Assembly: GCF_036237275.1 (NCBI RefSeq) | Contig: NZ_CP108352.1 | Span: 7,403,501 to 7,467,500, forward strand | Reading direction: 5' to 3' | DNA from: Streptomyces sp. NBC_01353 | Lineage (GTDB): Bacteria; Actinomycetota; Actinomycetes; Streptomycetales; Streptomycetaceae | Length of the DNA: 64,000 bases | In this document: positions 10,555-19,458 of the stretch, one piece after another | How positions within the stretch are numbered: the stretch's first letter is position 1 | Layout of the letters: each line of letters starts with the position of its first letter | Position numbers and translations under genes: made by a program | The notes under the pieces: model-generated | The model's input: the letters and a program-made list of their open reading frames with translations, nothing else | Database searches by the model: none | What the model was told of the DNA's origin: nothing

Positions 10555-12390
10555 ATGCGCCCCCATGAAGAGTCCGAATGGACACCCTCTCCGCGCGATC
10601 CCGCGCAGCCGAAGGAGCCCGCGCAGATGCGGCGCATCCTGCGGCTCTTCCATCCCTACCGCGGCCGGCTCGCCGTCGTCGGACTTCTCGTCGGCGCCTC
10701 GTCCCTGGTAACGGTCGCCTCGCCCTTCCTGCTGAAGGAGATCCTCGACACCGCGATCCCGCAGGGCCGCACGGGGCTGCTCAGTCTGCTCGCCCTCGGC
10801 ATGATCGTCACCGCCGTGATGACGAGCGTCTTCGGCGTGCTCCAGACCCTCATCTCCACCACCGTCGGCCAGCGGGTGATGCACGACCTGCGCACCGCGG
10901 TCTACGCGCAGCTGCAGCGGATGCCGCTCGCCTTCTTCACGCGTACGCGCACGGGCGAGGTCCAGTCCCGGATCGCCAACGACATCGGCGGGATGCAGGC
11001 GACGGTCACCTCGACCGCCACCTCCCTCGTCTCCAACCTCACCGCCGTCGTCGCCACCATCGTCGCCATGCTCGCGCTGGACTGGCGTCTCACCGTCGTC
11101 TCGCTGCTCCTGCTCCCGGTCTTCGTCTGGATCAGCCGCCGCGTCGGCCGCGAGCGCAAGAAGATCACCACGCAGCGCCAGAAGCAGATGGCCGTCATGG
11201 CCGCGACCGTCACCGAGTCGCTCTCCGTCAGCGGCATCCTGCTCGGCCGGACCATGGGCCGCGCCGACTCGCTCACGAGGTCCTTCGCCGAGGAGTCCGA
11301 GCGCCTCGTCGACCTCGAAGTGCGCTCCTCCATGGCCGGACGGTGGCGGATGTCCACCATCGGCATCGTCATGGCCGCCATGCCCGCGCTGATCTACTGG
11401 GCCGCCGGGTTCGCCCTCCAGGCGGGCGGACCGGCGATCTCGCTGGGCACGCTCGTCGCGTTCGTCTCGCTCCAGCAGGGCCTGTTCCGGCCCGCCGTGA
11501 GCCTGCTGTCCACGGGCGTCCAGATCCAGACCTCCCTCGCCCTCTTCCAGCGGATCTTCGAGTACCTCGACCTCCCCGTCGACATCACCGAGTCCGCCGA
11601 ACCCACCCGGCTGGAGAAGATCAGCGGCGAGGTGGCGTTCGAGAACGTCGACTTCCGCTACGACAGTGGCGCGCCCGGCCGGGCCACGCTCGACTCCATC
11701 GACCTGACGGTCCCGGCCGGCGGCAGCCTCGCCGTCGTCGGACCCACCGGCTCCGGCAAGTCCACGCTCAGCTACCTGGTGCCCCGGCTCTACGACGTGA
11801 CCGGCGGACGGGTGCTGCTCGACGGCGTCGACGTCCGCGACCTGGACTTCGACAGCCTCGCCCGGGCCGTCGGCGTCGTCTCCCAGGAGACGTACCTCTT
11901 CCACGCCTCCGTCGGCGACAACCTGCGCTTCGCCAAACCCGACGCCACCGACGAGGAGATCGAGGCCGCCGCCCGCGCCGCCCAGATCCACGACCACATC
12001 GCCTCGCTGCCCGAGGGCTACGACACCCTCGTCGGCGAGCGCGGCTACCGCTTCTCCGGCGGCGAGAAGCAGCGTCTCGCCATCGCCCGCACCATCCTGC
12101 GCGACCCGTCCGTGCTCATCCTCGACGAGGCGACCAGCGCGCTGGACACCCGTACGGAGCACGCCGTGCAGCAGGCCATCGACGCGCTCTCCGCCGGTCG
12201 CACCACCATCACCATCGCCCACCGGCTCTCCACCGTTCGGGACGCCGACCAGATCGTGGTCCTCGAAGCAGGCCGGATCGCCGAGCGCGGCACACACGAG
12301 GAGCTCCTCCAACGGGACGGCCGGTACGCGGCCCTCGTGCGCCGTGACGAACACACGAACGTGGGAGCGGTTGTTCCCCAGAACGTGTGA
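10555..12390 (+). CDS. MarR-linked ABC exporter (membrane domain + ATPase)
   Basis: 611 residues: a short cytoplasmic N-terminus, six transmembrane helices (about 35-320), then the ATPase domain with Walker A GPTGSGKST (about 396), signature FSGGEKQRLAIARTIL (about 500), Walker B VLILDEATSALD and H-loop IAHRLSTV. All catalytic motifs are intact, so it can work as a homodimer. The divergent MarR gene and the palindrome between them suggest an inducible drug or metabolite efflux pump. An internal ATG at 10627 (MRRILRLF) just before the first helix is a possible alternative start. Confidence 0.88.
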   Translation: MRPHEESEWTPSPRDPAQPKEPAQMRRILRLFHPYRGRLAVVGLLVGASSLVTVASPFLLKEILDTAIPQGRTGLLSLLALGMIVTAVMTSVFGVLQTLISTTVGQRVMHDLRTAVYAQLQRMPLAFFTRTRTGEVQSRIANDIGGMQATVTSTATSLVSNLTAVVATIVAMLALDWRLTVVSLLLLPVFVWISRRVGRERKKITTQRQKQMAVMAATVTESLSVSGILLGRTMGRADSLTRSFAEESERLVDLEVRSSMAGRWRMSTIGIVMAAMPALIYWAAGFALQAGGPAISLGTLVAFVSLQQGLFRPAVSLLSTGVQIQTSLALFQRIFEYLDLPVDITESAEPTRLEKISGEVAFENVDFRYDSGAPGRATLDSIDLTVPAGGSLAVVGPTGSGKSTLSYLVPRLYDVTGGRVLLDGVDVRDLDFDSLARAVGVVSQETYLFHASVGDNLRFAKPDATDEEIEAAARAAQIHDHIASLPEGYDTLVGERGYRFSGGEKQRLAIARTILRDPSVLILDEATSALDTRTEHAVQQAIDALSAGRTTITIAHRLSTVRDADQIVVLEAGRIAERGTHEELLQRDGRYAALVRRDEHTNVGAVVPQNV

Positions 12391-12516
12391 TCGTTCCCGT
12401 TTTCGTTGCTCAACTCCCTTGTGACGGCTGATGATTACGGTGCGCAAGCGACGGGCTGCAGACCGCGATCGCGCACTGTCCCACAGATGCACGCTGCACA
12501 AGGAGAACGCACCACC

Positions 12517-12576
12517 ATGAACGTGATCACCAACCTGCTCGCCGGCGTCTTCCACTTCCTGGGCTGGCTCGTCTGA
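12517..12576 (+). CDS. 19-residue hydrophobic small protein
   Basis: Short ORF reading MNVITNLLAGVFHFLGWLV and stop, with an AAGGAG ribosome site at 12500-12505 (11 nt before ATG). The product is almost entirely hydrophobic or aromatic and could insert in or lie along the membrane. It sits alone in the 321-bp gap between the exporter and the mltG-like gene; nothing else was seen in that gap. Function unknown; the ribosome site and complete ORF are the only support. Confidence 0.5.
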   Translation: MNVITNLLAGVFHFLGWLV

Positions 12577-12711
12577 CCCTGGTTCGTCCGACTCCGTACG
12601 ACCGGTACGCGCAGTGCACGGCGCCGTCGGTTCCCCGTCCCAGGGGGCCGGCGGCGCCGCCGCATGTGCGGGCTCCGCGGTTTCGAGGGTCTGCCGGGTT
12701 AGCGTGCGGCC

Positions 12712-13578
12712 ATGACGCACCGGTCCTGGCAGCCCGAACACCGTCGCCGCCGCCCCCGGCTCACCCGCCGGGGCAAACTCGCGCTGCTCCTCGGCGCGGC
12801 CCTCGCGGTGGCGGCCGCGATCACCGTGCCGCTGCTGCTCCGCAGCGAGGACAAGGCCGAGCCCGTCCCCGAGAAGCAGCGGACCCTGCTGATCCCCGAG
12901 GGCTTTCGGGCGGGCCAGGTGTACGCGGCCATCGACCGCTCCCTCGGCCTCGCCGAAGGCACCACCCGCAGCGCGGCGGCCGCCCCGGCCACCGCGCTCA
13001 GACTGCCCGCGGCCGCGGCGGGGAACCCCGAGGGCTACCTCTTCCCGGCGACGTACCCCGTGGAGGCCGCGACCACCCCCGAGAGCCTGCTGCGCTACAT
13101 GGTCGACACGGCGGGGAAACGCTTCGGCACCGATCACATCGGCGCGGGCGCCCAACGGCAGGGCCTCAGCCTGCACCAGACGGTGATCATTGCCAGCATC
13201 GTGCAGGCCGAGGCCGACACCGCCGAGGACATGGGCAAGGTCGCGCGGGTCGTCCACAACCGCCTCGCCAAGGGCATGGCGCTTCAGATGGACTCGACCC
13301 TCAATTACGCCCTGGGCCGCTCCACCGTGGACACCACCCACGAGGACACGAAGATCGACAGCCCCTACAACACCTACGAACGTCCCGGACTGCCACCGAC
13401 CCCGATCGGGAACCCCGGCGAGCAGGCGATGGCGGCGTCGATCGAACCGGCGACGGGTGACTGGCTCTACTTCGTGACCGTGCGGCCGGGGGACACCCGC
13501 TTCACCGCCGACTACGCCGAACACCAGGCGAACGTGGCCGAGTTCAACGAGAACCGCCGAGCGGTGACGGAGGGGTGA
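12712..13578 (+). CDS. mltG: MltG-like endolytic peptidoglycan transglycosylase
   Basis: 288 residues. An Arg-rich cytoplasmic N-terminus and one transmembrane helix (about 22-44) are followed by the YceG/MltG fold: EGYLFPATYP (107-116), ASIVQAEAD (161-169, with E167 in the position of the catalytic Glu), NRLAKGMALQMDSTLNYALG, SPYNTYERPGLPPTPIGNPG and AASIEPATGDWLYFVT. MltG cuts nascent glycan strands outside the membrane. It is shorter than the housekeeping Streptomyces MltG and lies away from the aroE/ruvX context, so it is probably a paralogue. It ends 1 bp from the convergent monooxygenase gene. Confidence 0.85.
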   Translation: MTHRSWQPEHRRRRPRLTRRGKLALLLGAALAVAAAITVPLLLRSEDKAEPVPEKQRTLLIPEGFRAGQVYAAIDRSLGLAEGTTRSAAAAPATALRLPAAAAGNPEGYLFPATYPVEAATTPESLLRYMVDTAGKRFGTDHIGAGAQRQGLSLHQTVIIASIVQAEADTAEDMGKVARVVHNRLAKGMALQMDSTLNYALGRSTVDTTHEDTKIDSPYNTYERPGLPPTPIGNPGEQAMAASIEPATGDWLYFVTVRPGDTRFTADYAEHQANVAEFNENRRAVTEG

Positions 13579-13579
13579 C

Positions 13580-14683
13580 CTACGGGTGCGCGACGGGTTC
13601 CCGCTCCAGAAGGCGGCGGATCTCGGTGACGGCGGCGCGACCGGCACGGTTGGCGCCGATCGTGGAGGCCGAAGGCCCGTACCCGACCAGATGGACGCGC
13701 TCGTCCCGTACGGCGCGCGTCCCCTCCACCCGGATGCCGCCGCCGGGCTCGCGCAGCCTGAGCGGGGCCAGATGGTCGATCGCGGCACGGAATCCGGTCG
13801 CCCAGAGGATCACGTCCGCGTCCACGGTCCGGCCGTCGGCCCAGGCCACACCGGTCGGGGTGATGCGGTCGAACATGGTGTTGCGGTCCAGGATTCCGCG
13901 CGCCAGAGCGCTCTTGATCGCGTCGGTGAGCGGGAGACCGGTGACGGAGACGACGCTCTGCGGCGGCAGCCCCAGCCGTACGCGCTCCTCGACCATGGCG
14001 ACGGCCGCCCGGCCCTCCATCTCGCCGAACGGCCCCTCGCGGTACACGGGCTCGCGCCGGGTCACCCATGTCGTCTCCGCCGCGACCTCGGCGATCTCCA
14101 TCAGATGCTGGGTCCCGGACGCACCACCACCGACCACGATCACCCGCTGACCGGCGAACTCCTCGGGGCCGGGGTAGTTCGCGGTGTGCAGCTGGCGGCC
14201 GCGAAACGTCTCCTGGCCCTGGTAGCGGGGCCAGAAGGGACGGTCCCACGTGCCGGTCGCGTTGATCAGCGCACGGGTGGAGTACGTCCCCTCCGAGGTC
14301 TCGACGAGAAGCCGGCCGCCCTCGCCCTCGCGGACGGCGCTGACTTCGACGGGCCGGTGGACACGGAGGTCGAAGCGCTCCTCGTACGCCGAGAAGTACG
14401 CGCCGATCACCTCGGAGGAGGGCCTGCTGTCGTCGGCGCCGGTCAGCTCCATGCCGGGCAGCGCGTGCATCCCGTGGACCTTGCCATAGGTGAGAGAGGG
14501 CCAGCGGAACTGCCAGGCACCGCCGGGGCGGGGGGCGTGATCGAGCACGACGAAGTCCCGGTCCGGCTCCAGGCCGGTGCGCCGCAGGTGGTAGGCGGCG
14601 GAGAGCCCCGCCTGCCCTGCACCTATGACGACCACGTCGACGTCTCGTACGATCTGCCCGCTCTCAACCCCGAAATCGTTCAC
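13580..14683 (-). CDS. FAD/NAD(P)-dependent flavin monooxygenase-like oxidoreductase
   Basis: 367 residues from a GTG at 14683 (MNDFGVESGQ). FAD site VVIGAGQAGLSAAYHL (about 17-32), NADPH site VIVVGGGASGTQHL (about 165-178) and the ATGFR motif near 300 are those of small single-component flavin monooxygenases/CzcO-like proteins. The substrate is unknown. It lies 119 bp downstream of ssuD in the same direction, so it may be read with the sulfonate operon; a role in sulfur-compound oxidation is possible but only inferred from position. The start is uncertain because no strong ribosome site is visible. Confidence 0.8.
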   Translation of the reverse strand: MNDFGVESGQIVRDVDVVVIGAGQAGLSAAYHLRRTGLEPDRDFVVLDHAPRPGGAWQFRWPSLTYGKVHGMHALPGMELTGADDSRPSSEVIGAYFSAYEERFDLRVHRPVEVSAVREGEGGRLLVETSEGTYSTRALINATGTWDRPFWPRYQGQETFRGRQLHTANYPGPEEFAGQRVIVVGGGASGTQHLMEIAEVAAETTWVTRREPVYREGPFGEMEGRAAVAMVEERVRLGLPPQSVVSVTGLPLTDAIKSALARGILDRNTMFDRITPTGVAWADGRTVDADVILWATGFRAAIDHLAPLRLREPGGGIRVEGTRAVRDERVHLVGYGPSASTIGANRAGRAAVTEIRRLLEREPVAHP

Positions 14684-14802
14684 GATTCCACTAACCGCCG
14701 TGGGGTCGCGGATCTTCCCGCTCGTGGCCACGACATGCGGCGCCCCGTGCACCCCACCCCAGAAAGGGACACCGAGCGCCTGCCGACCGGCCGACACTGT
14801 CC

Positions 14803-16017
14803 CTACCGGCCGCCGCCCGCCACAAGAAGCGGTGCGCCGCCGGGAGCGGAGGCCGGACGTCCGTTCGCCGCCGGAACACCGAGCAGCGGCGAGGCGGGGA
14901 TCCTCGGCAGCAGCCCGCGCGCCGCGAGCTCCGGTGTCACGCCCTCCCCGAACCAGTACGCCTCCTCCAGATGCGGGTACCCGGAGAGCACGAAGTGCTC
15001 CACCCCCAGGTCGTGGTACTCCTCGATCCGGTCGGCGACATCGGCATGACTGCCCACCAGGGCCGTGCCGGCCCCACCCCGCACGAGCCCCACCCCCGCC
15101 CACAGGTTCGGCGCGATCTCCAGCTTGTCGCGCTCCAGCGAACCGCCGCCGTGCAGCGCCAGCATCCGCTGCTGACCGACCGACTCGCTCCTGCCGAGCG
15201 TCGCCTGGGCCGCGGCGACCGTTGCCGGATCCAGATCGGAGAGCAGCCGGTCCGCAGCCGCCCATGCCTCGCGCGAGGAGTCCCGCGAGATCGTGTGCAG
15301 CCGGATGCCGAACCGCACCTCGCGCCCGCGCTCCTCGGCGAGCCGCCGGATCCAGTCGATCTTCTCCCTGACCTGCCACGGCGGCTCGCCCCAGGTCAGA
15401 TACACATCCGCGTGCTCGGCCGCGACCGGCCCGGCCGCCGCGGACGACCCGCCGAAGAAGATCTCCGGCAGCGGGTCCGGCGGCAGCGCGGTGAGCCCGC
15501 CCTCCACCTGGTAGTGCGTGCCGTCGAAGTCGTACGGCTGCCCGCTCCACACGCCCCGGACCACCTTCAGGAACTCGGCCGTCCGCTCGTAGCGCCGGTC
15601 GTGGTCCAGATGGTCGCCGAAGCGGCGCTGCTCCACCGAGTCGCCGCCGGTCACCACGTTGAGCAGCAGCCGCCCGCGGGTGATCCGCTGATACGTGGCC
15701 GCCATCTGGGCGGCGAGCACGGGCGAGACGACACCCGGGCGGAAGGCCACGAGGAACTTGAGCCGCTCGGTGTGCTGGGCGAGCGCGACCGTCGTCAGCC
15801 AGGCGTCCTCGCACCAGGTGCCGGTGGGCGTGAGCACGGCCTCGAAGCCCAACTGCTCGGCCGCCTTGGCGATCTGTGTCAGGTACTCGATGTCGGGAGC
15901 GCGTACACCGGTCACGGTCCCGGACCGGGTGATGCCGCCGTCGGTGTAGGCGTGCCGGTCGACGAGGGTCCGGCCGTCGCCGCCCGTCGGCAGGAACCAG
16001 TGCAGATGGACAGTCAT
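14803..16017 (-). CDS. ssuD: Alkanesulfonate monooxygenase (LLM family)
   Basis: 404 residues, bacterial-luciferase-like fold. The N-terminus MTVHLHWFLPTGGDGR, the segments LLNVVTGGDSVEQRRFGD and HYQVEGGLTALPPDPLPEIFFGG, and the C-terminal LSGYPHLEEAYWFGEGV agree with SsuD, which uses reduced FMN and oxygen to cleave alkanesulfonates to sulfite plus aldehyde. The ATG overlaps the ssuA stop by one base (TGATG), so the two are translationally coupled. Last enzyme of the ssuC-B-A-D operon. No dedicated flavin reductase (ssuE) is seen nearby; reduced flavin must come from elsewhere. Confidence 0.92.
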   Translation of the reverse strand: MTVHLHWFLPTGGDGRTLVDRHAYTDGGITRSGTVTGVRAPDIEYLTQIAKAAEQLGFEAVLTPTGTWCEDAWLTTVALAQHTERLKFLVAFRPGVVSPVLAAQMAATYQRITRGRLLLNVVTGGDSVEQRRFGDHLDHDRRYERTAEFLKVVRGVWSGQPYDFDGTHYQVEGGLTALPPDPLPEIFFGGSSAAAGPVAAEHADVYLTWGEPPWQVREKIDWIRRLAEERGREVRFGIRLHTISRDSSREAWAAADRLLSDLDPATVAAAQATLGRSESVGQQRMLALHGGGSLERDKLEIAPNLWAGVGLVRGGAGTALVGSHADVADRIEEYHDLGVEHFVLSGYPHLEEAYWFGEGVTPELAARGLLPRIPASPLLGVPAANGRPASAPGGAPLLVAGGGR

Positions 16018-17042
16018 CAGGAGGAGGCCTTTCCGTAGCTGCGCGCCGGGGTGGTGGACGGCGGCAGGTTCTTGTCGAAGCGGTTGTCGACGTAGTCGCC
16101 GAAGTCGAACGTCCTGGGAATCAGCTTGAGTTGGGCGAAGGTGTCGGCGATCTGCTGCTCGGAGGCGATGGCCTCCTTGTCGATCGCGACGGGGATCCGG
16201 GTGCCGTTGCTGCGCTTCACAGCGGCCAGCGCCACCTCGTACGGCAGCCCGGTCTCCTTCGCCCAGACCTTCGCCCAGGCGTCGGGGTGCTCGTAGACCC
16301 AGTCCTGGGCGCGGCGGAGCCGCTCGATGTAGTCGCCGATCGCGGCGGCCTTCTCCTTGTCGGCGAGCGCGGAGGGCGCGGCGATCTGGAAGCCGAGACC
16401 GTTGACCACACCACGGCCGTCGGTGAGCACGCGGGCCTTGCCGCTCGCGAGGACCTGCGAGGTGTACGGGTCCCAGACCGCCCAGGCGTCGACCTTGCCG
16501 CTCGTGAACGCGGCGAGGGCGTCGGCGGGTTGGAGCAGGCTGACCTTGATGTCGGAAAGTGAGAGGCCGACCTTCTTCAGCGAAGCGATCAGCTGGAAGT
16601 GCGCGGAGCTGCCCTGGGCGACGGCGACCGTCCGGCCCTTCAGGTCCTCGGGCCTGCGCAGCGGGGAGTCCTTGGCGACCAGGATGGCCTCACCCGCCGA
16701 ATCGCCGTGCGTGGCCGCGACCACGGTGATCTTCGAGTCGGCGCCGGCGGCGAAGACGGGTGGGGTGTTGCCGACGGCGCCGGTGTCGACGGCCTTGGCG
16801 TTCACGGCCTCGAGGAGGGGTGGGCCGGAGGTGAAGGTCGACCACTTGATGCGGTACGGCAGATCGTCGAGCTCACCGGCGGCACGCAGGACCGCCTCCG
16901 CTCCGCCCTTCTGGTCGCCGACGTTGAGGACGAGTGAGCCCTTGCCGTCGGTGTCGGTGGCGGCGGACGAGGGGGAGGAGCAGGCGGAGGCGAGGAGCGC
17001 GAGCGGAAGGAGGAGGGCGGCGGGCAGGAGGGAACGCTTCAT
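16017..17042 (-). CDS. ssuA: Aliphatic sulfonate ABC transporter substrate-binding lipoprotein
   Basis: 341 residues. Lipoprotein signal with lipobox LASAC (Cys21). The mature part has the SsuA/TauA fold: DLPYRIKWSTFTSGPPLLEAV (the substrate-site segment), VDTGAVGNTPPVFAAG, DLKGRTVAVAQGSSAHF and DAWAVWDPYTS. It captures sulfonates outside the membrane and delivers them to SsuC/SsuB. 147 bp of G-rich sequence separate it from ssuB, unusually long for this operon and carrying short GGCGGGGC and GTCGGCGC repeats. Confidence 0.92.
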   Translation of the reverse strand: MKRSLLPAALLLPLALLASACSSPSSAATDTDGKGSLVLNVGDQKGGAEAVLRAAGELDDLPYRIKWSTFTSGPPLLEAVNAKAVDTGAVGNTPPVFAAGADSKITVVAATHGDSAGEAILVAKDSPLRRPEDLKGRTVAVAQGSSAHFQLIASLKKVGLSLSDIKVSLLQPADALAAFTSGKVDAWAVWDPYTSQVLASGKARVLTDGRGVVNGLGFQIAAPSALADKEKAAAIGDYIERLRRAQDWVYEHPDAWAKVWAKETGLPYEVALAAVKRSNGTRIPVAIDKEAIASEQQIADTFAQLKLIPRTFDFGDYVDNRFDKNLPPSTTPARSYGKASS

Positions 17043-17189
17043 GGGCGGGGACTCCGGTTCGGGTTCGGTGCCAGGGGCGGGGCGGGGCGGGGCGGGAATC
17101 AGGGGTCAGCGGCCAGAGACCAAGCTGGTGGCGGTCGGCCGCATCGGCATGTCGGCGCGTCGGCGCGTCGGCACCGCGGGGTCGGGGGT

Positions 17190-17921
17190 TCAGGCGGCGT
17201 GAGCGGTGGAAACGCCTTCGTCGACACCGAGTTCGGCGAGCAGGCGGGAGCGCAGCGGGGCGAAGCCGGGGTCGCCGGGGGAGCGGGGACGGTCGAGGGC
17301 GACGGGTGTGTCGTACGCGATGACGCCGTCGCGCATCACCAGTGCCCGGTCGGCGAGCAGCAGCGCCTCGTCGACGTCGTGCGTGACGAGCAGCACCGCG
17401 CAGCCGCGCCGCTGCCACAACTCGGCCACCAGCCGCTGCGCCTTGATCCGGGTGAGCGCGTCGAGCGCGCCGAACGGCTCGTCGAGCAGGAGCAGATCGG
17501 GTTCCCGTACGAGAGCCCGGGCGAGCGACGCCCGCTGCGCCTCGCCCCCGGAGAGGGTCTTGGGCCACGCGCCGGACCGATGGCTGAGACCGACCTCCTC
17601 CAACGCCCGTTCGGCGACCGCCCGTTCGGGCTTGCCGGGCAGGCCGAGGAGGACGTTGCGCCATACCCGCTTCCAGGGCATGAGGCGGGGCGCCTGGAAG
17701 GCGACGGCGCGGCGCCTGGGGACGAGCACGGTCCCGGAGATGTCCCGGTCGAGCCCGGCGAGGACGCGCAGCAGGGTGGACTTGCCGCAGCCGCTGTGGC
17801 CGAGGAGGGCGGTGAACTCCCCTGCACGCAGGCTCAGATCGAGGTGGTCGATGACCGGGCGCCCGTCGAAGGAACGGGTCAGGCCCTGGATGGTCACTGC
17901 CCGGTGAAGGTCGGTCGCCAT
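17190..17921 (-). CDS. ssuB: Aliphatic sulfonate ABC transporter ATPase
   Basis: 243 residues, single ATPase domain: Walker A GHSGCGKST (about 40-48), Q-loop VAFQAPRLMPW, signature LSGGEAQRASLARAL, Walker B LLLLDEPFGALDA, H-loop THDVDEAL. The APRLMPW region is typical of the nitrate/sulfonate/taurine class. It overlaps the end of ssuC by 28 bp. Confidence 0.92.
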   Translation of the reverse strand: MATDLHRAVTIQGLTRSFDGRPVIDHLDLSLRAGEFTALLGHSGCGKSTLLRVLAGLDRDISGTVLVPRRRAVAFQAPRLMPWKRVWRNVLLGLPGKPERAVAERALEEVGLSHRSGAWPKTLSGGEAQRASLARALVREPDLLLLDEPFGALDALTRIKAQRLVAELWQRRGCAVLLVTHDVDEALLLADRALVMRDGVIAYDTPVALDRPRSPGDPGFAPLRSRLLAELGVDEGVSTAHAA

Positions 17922-18760
17922 TGCAGCAGCAGCCTTTCGAGAGTGCGGACGACGGCGTCGGCGAGGAGGCCGAGGAAGGCGTAGACGACGAGGCAGACGA
18001 CGATGACGTCGGTACGGAAGAACTCCCGCGCCTGGTTCATGAGGAAGCCGATGCCGGCGTCGGCGTTGATGGACTCGCCGAAGACGAGCGCGAGCCAGGC
18101 GGTCGCGAGCGAGTACCGCAGCCCGGTCATCGCACCCGGCAGCGCCCCGGGAAGCACGACGTGTCGGACGAGGCCCCAGCGCCCCAGCCCCAACGACTCA
18201 CCGGCCTCGACGAGTTGGGCGTCGACGCCCCGGATCCCGGCGTACACGTTGAGGTAGAGGTGGAAGGCGACGCCGAGCGCGATCAGCGCCACCTTCGGCG
18301 CCTCGCCGATCCCGAGCCAGATGATGAAGAGCGGGATGAGTCCCACCCACGGAACGGTCCGCAGCATCTGTACGGTCGCGTCGACGAGATCCTCGCCGAG
18401 GCGCGAGAGGCCGGACACCAGTGCGAGCGAGACACCGATCGCGCCGCCCAACAGCAGTCCGACGGCGACGCGTTGGAGCGAGACGCCCATGGCGTGCGGC
18501 AGGGTGCCGTCGGAGACGAGCTCCCCGCCGGCCCGGGCGATGGTCCCGGGGGAGGCAAGGACGTCGGCGGGCAGGACACCGGTCGAACTGAGCACCTGCC
18601 AGACGGTGAGCAGCAGCAGCGGTCCGACGGCCCGTCGCAGCCAGCGCGGCACGGAGGGCCGCCGGGAACCGGTGGTTCGGGAGGCCGGAACGACCTCCTC
18701 AAGATCTGAAACAGGGGATATGTCGGGCAAGGATTCGGGCGGGGCGTGGCCAACCGTCAT
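17894..18760 (-). CDS. ssuC: Aliphatic sulfonate ABC transporter permease
   Basis: 288 residues, BPD-type inner membrane protein. Helices at about 40-60, 100-125, 140-165, 215-245 and 255-275. The coupling EAA-type loop reads EAGESLGLGRWGLVRHVVLPGALPG. First structural gene of the ssu operon. ATG at 18760 has CGGAG about 7 nt upstream. A leader peptide and a stem-loop lie 106 and about 50 bp upstream, so expression is probably attenuated by sulfur or cysteine supply. Confidence 0.9.
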   Translation of the reverse strand: MTVGHAPPESLPDISPVSDLEEVVPASRTTGSRRPSVPRWLRRAVGPLLLLTVWQVLSSTGVLPADVLASPGTIARAGGELVSDGTLPHAMGVSLQRVAVGLLLGGAIGVSLALVSGLSRLGEDLVDATVQMLRTVPWVGLIPLFIIWLGIGEAPKVALIALGVAFHLYLNVYAGIRGVDAQLVEAGESLGLGRWGLVRHVVLPGALPGAMTGLRYSLATAWLALVFGESINADAGIGFLMNQAREFFRTDVIVVCLVVYAFLGLLADAVVRTLERLLLQWRPTFTGQ

Positions 18761-18806
18761 GAAGGGGCTCCGAGGGAGGAGAGAGGGTACGCCTCAGCGA
18801 CCGTGG

Positions 18807-18823
18807 GCGCGCCGAGGGCGCGC
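18807..18823 (-). promoter_or_regulatory. GC-rich stem-loop between leader peptide and ssuC
   Basis: GCGCGCC (18807-18813) pairs with GGCGCGC (18817-18823) over a GAG loop. It lies between the leader peptide stop and the ssuC start, where an attenuator or a ribosome-site-masking hairpin would be expected. The stem is visible; the role is inferred from placement. Confidence 0.5.
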
Positions 18824-18866
18824 GCACACGGGTGTCAGCGCAGGTAGATCAGGGGGTGAGAGGGCG

Positions 18867-18950
18867 TCAGCAGCCGCGAGGACACGCGGCGGAGGCCACC
18901 CGCAGCAGGTCGATGTGACCGCGCGTGGTGAGCATGGCTGTACGCAACAT
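18867..18950 (-). CDS. Cysteine-type leader peptide of the ssu operon
   Basis: Short ORF, 27 codons from ATG 18950 or 22 from ATG 18935, with the core RGHIDLLRVASAACPRGC. The H-(I/V)-D-L-x-R-V-x-S-A-x-C pattern ending in Cys codons is the recurrent leader peptide found in front of actinobacterial sulfur assimilation genes. Stalling on its Cys codons would report cysteine shortage and change folding of the downstream RNA. It lies 106 bp before ssuC. The second ATG (18935) gives the more typical length. Confidence 0.78.
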   Translation of the reverse strand: MLRTAMLTTRGHIDLLRVASAACPRGC

Positions 18951-19041
18951 GGCGTGAACGTAGCGACTCGTTCCGGTGCCGGTCAACGGTGTCTCGGAGC
19001 GTGGACGCGCAATCCCGTGGTACGGACGGCAGGATGCCCTC

Positions 19042-19458
19042 ATGGCATTCACCACCACGGTCCTCACCCTCACCACCGGCACCGCCGAAACGGTCACCGA
19101 CCTGACCTCGGCCTGCACCGAGTTCCTCAACCGCGCGGCCCAGGGCGGCGACGGCCTCCTCAACCTCTTCGTCCCCCACGCCACGGCCGGCCTGGCGATC
19201 CTCGAGACGGGCGCGGGCAGCGACAAGGACCTCCTGTCCGCCCTCCACCACCTCCTCCCGGCCGACGACCGCTGGCAACACCGCCACGGCTCCCCGGGCC
19301 ACGGCCGCGACCACGTCCTGCCGGCCCTGGTCCCGCCCCACGCGACGGTGCCGGTGATCAGGGGCGGGCTGGAGCTGGGAACGTGGCAGTCGATCTGCCT
19401 GGTGGACACCAATAAGGACAATGCCAACCGTCAGGTCCGCTTGTCGTTCCTCGGGTAG
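19042..19458 (+). CDS. yjbQ: YjbQ/UPF0047 family protein
   Basis: 138 residues from ATG 19042. Conserved core: LLNLFVPHATAGLAILE (His and Thr of the putative active site), HRHGSPGHGRDHVLPALVPPHATVPV, GTWQSICLVD and the tail RQVRLSFLG. Members show weak thiamin phosphate synthase activity but the physiological job is unknown. It is divergent from the ssu leader peptide. Its last 58 bp plus about 42 bp of 3' flank recur downstream (32.7 kb, and in part 42.8 kb). Confidence 0.88.
   Translation: MAFTTTVLTLTTGTAETVTDLTSACTEFLNRAAQGGDGLLNLFVPHATAGLAILETGAGSDKDLLSALHHLLPADDRWQHRHGSPGHGRDHVLPALVPPHATVPVIRGGLELGTWQSICLVDTNKDNANRQVRLSFLG

Noticed and set aside
10510-13788. Open frame of over 1000 codons on the minus strand across the ABC exporter and mltG-like gene
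   Set aside because: It is a GC-rich antisense shadow. It lacks any domain motif, is full of Gly/Arg/Asp/His runs, and the plus strand encodes two recognisable proteins there.
13580-15814. 744-codon frame that would fuse the flavin monooxygenase to upstream sequence
   Set aside because: The N-terminal half is the ssuD gene read out of frame; only the part from GTG 14683 has flavoprotein motifs.
17060-17100. GGCGGGGC tandem runs between ssuA and ssuB
   Set aside because: Simple GC-rich slippage sequence; no evidence of a G-quadruplex role or a regulatory site beyond composition.
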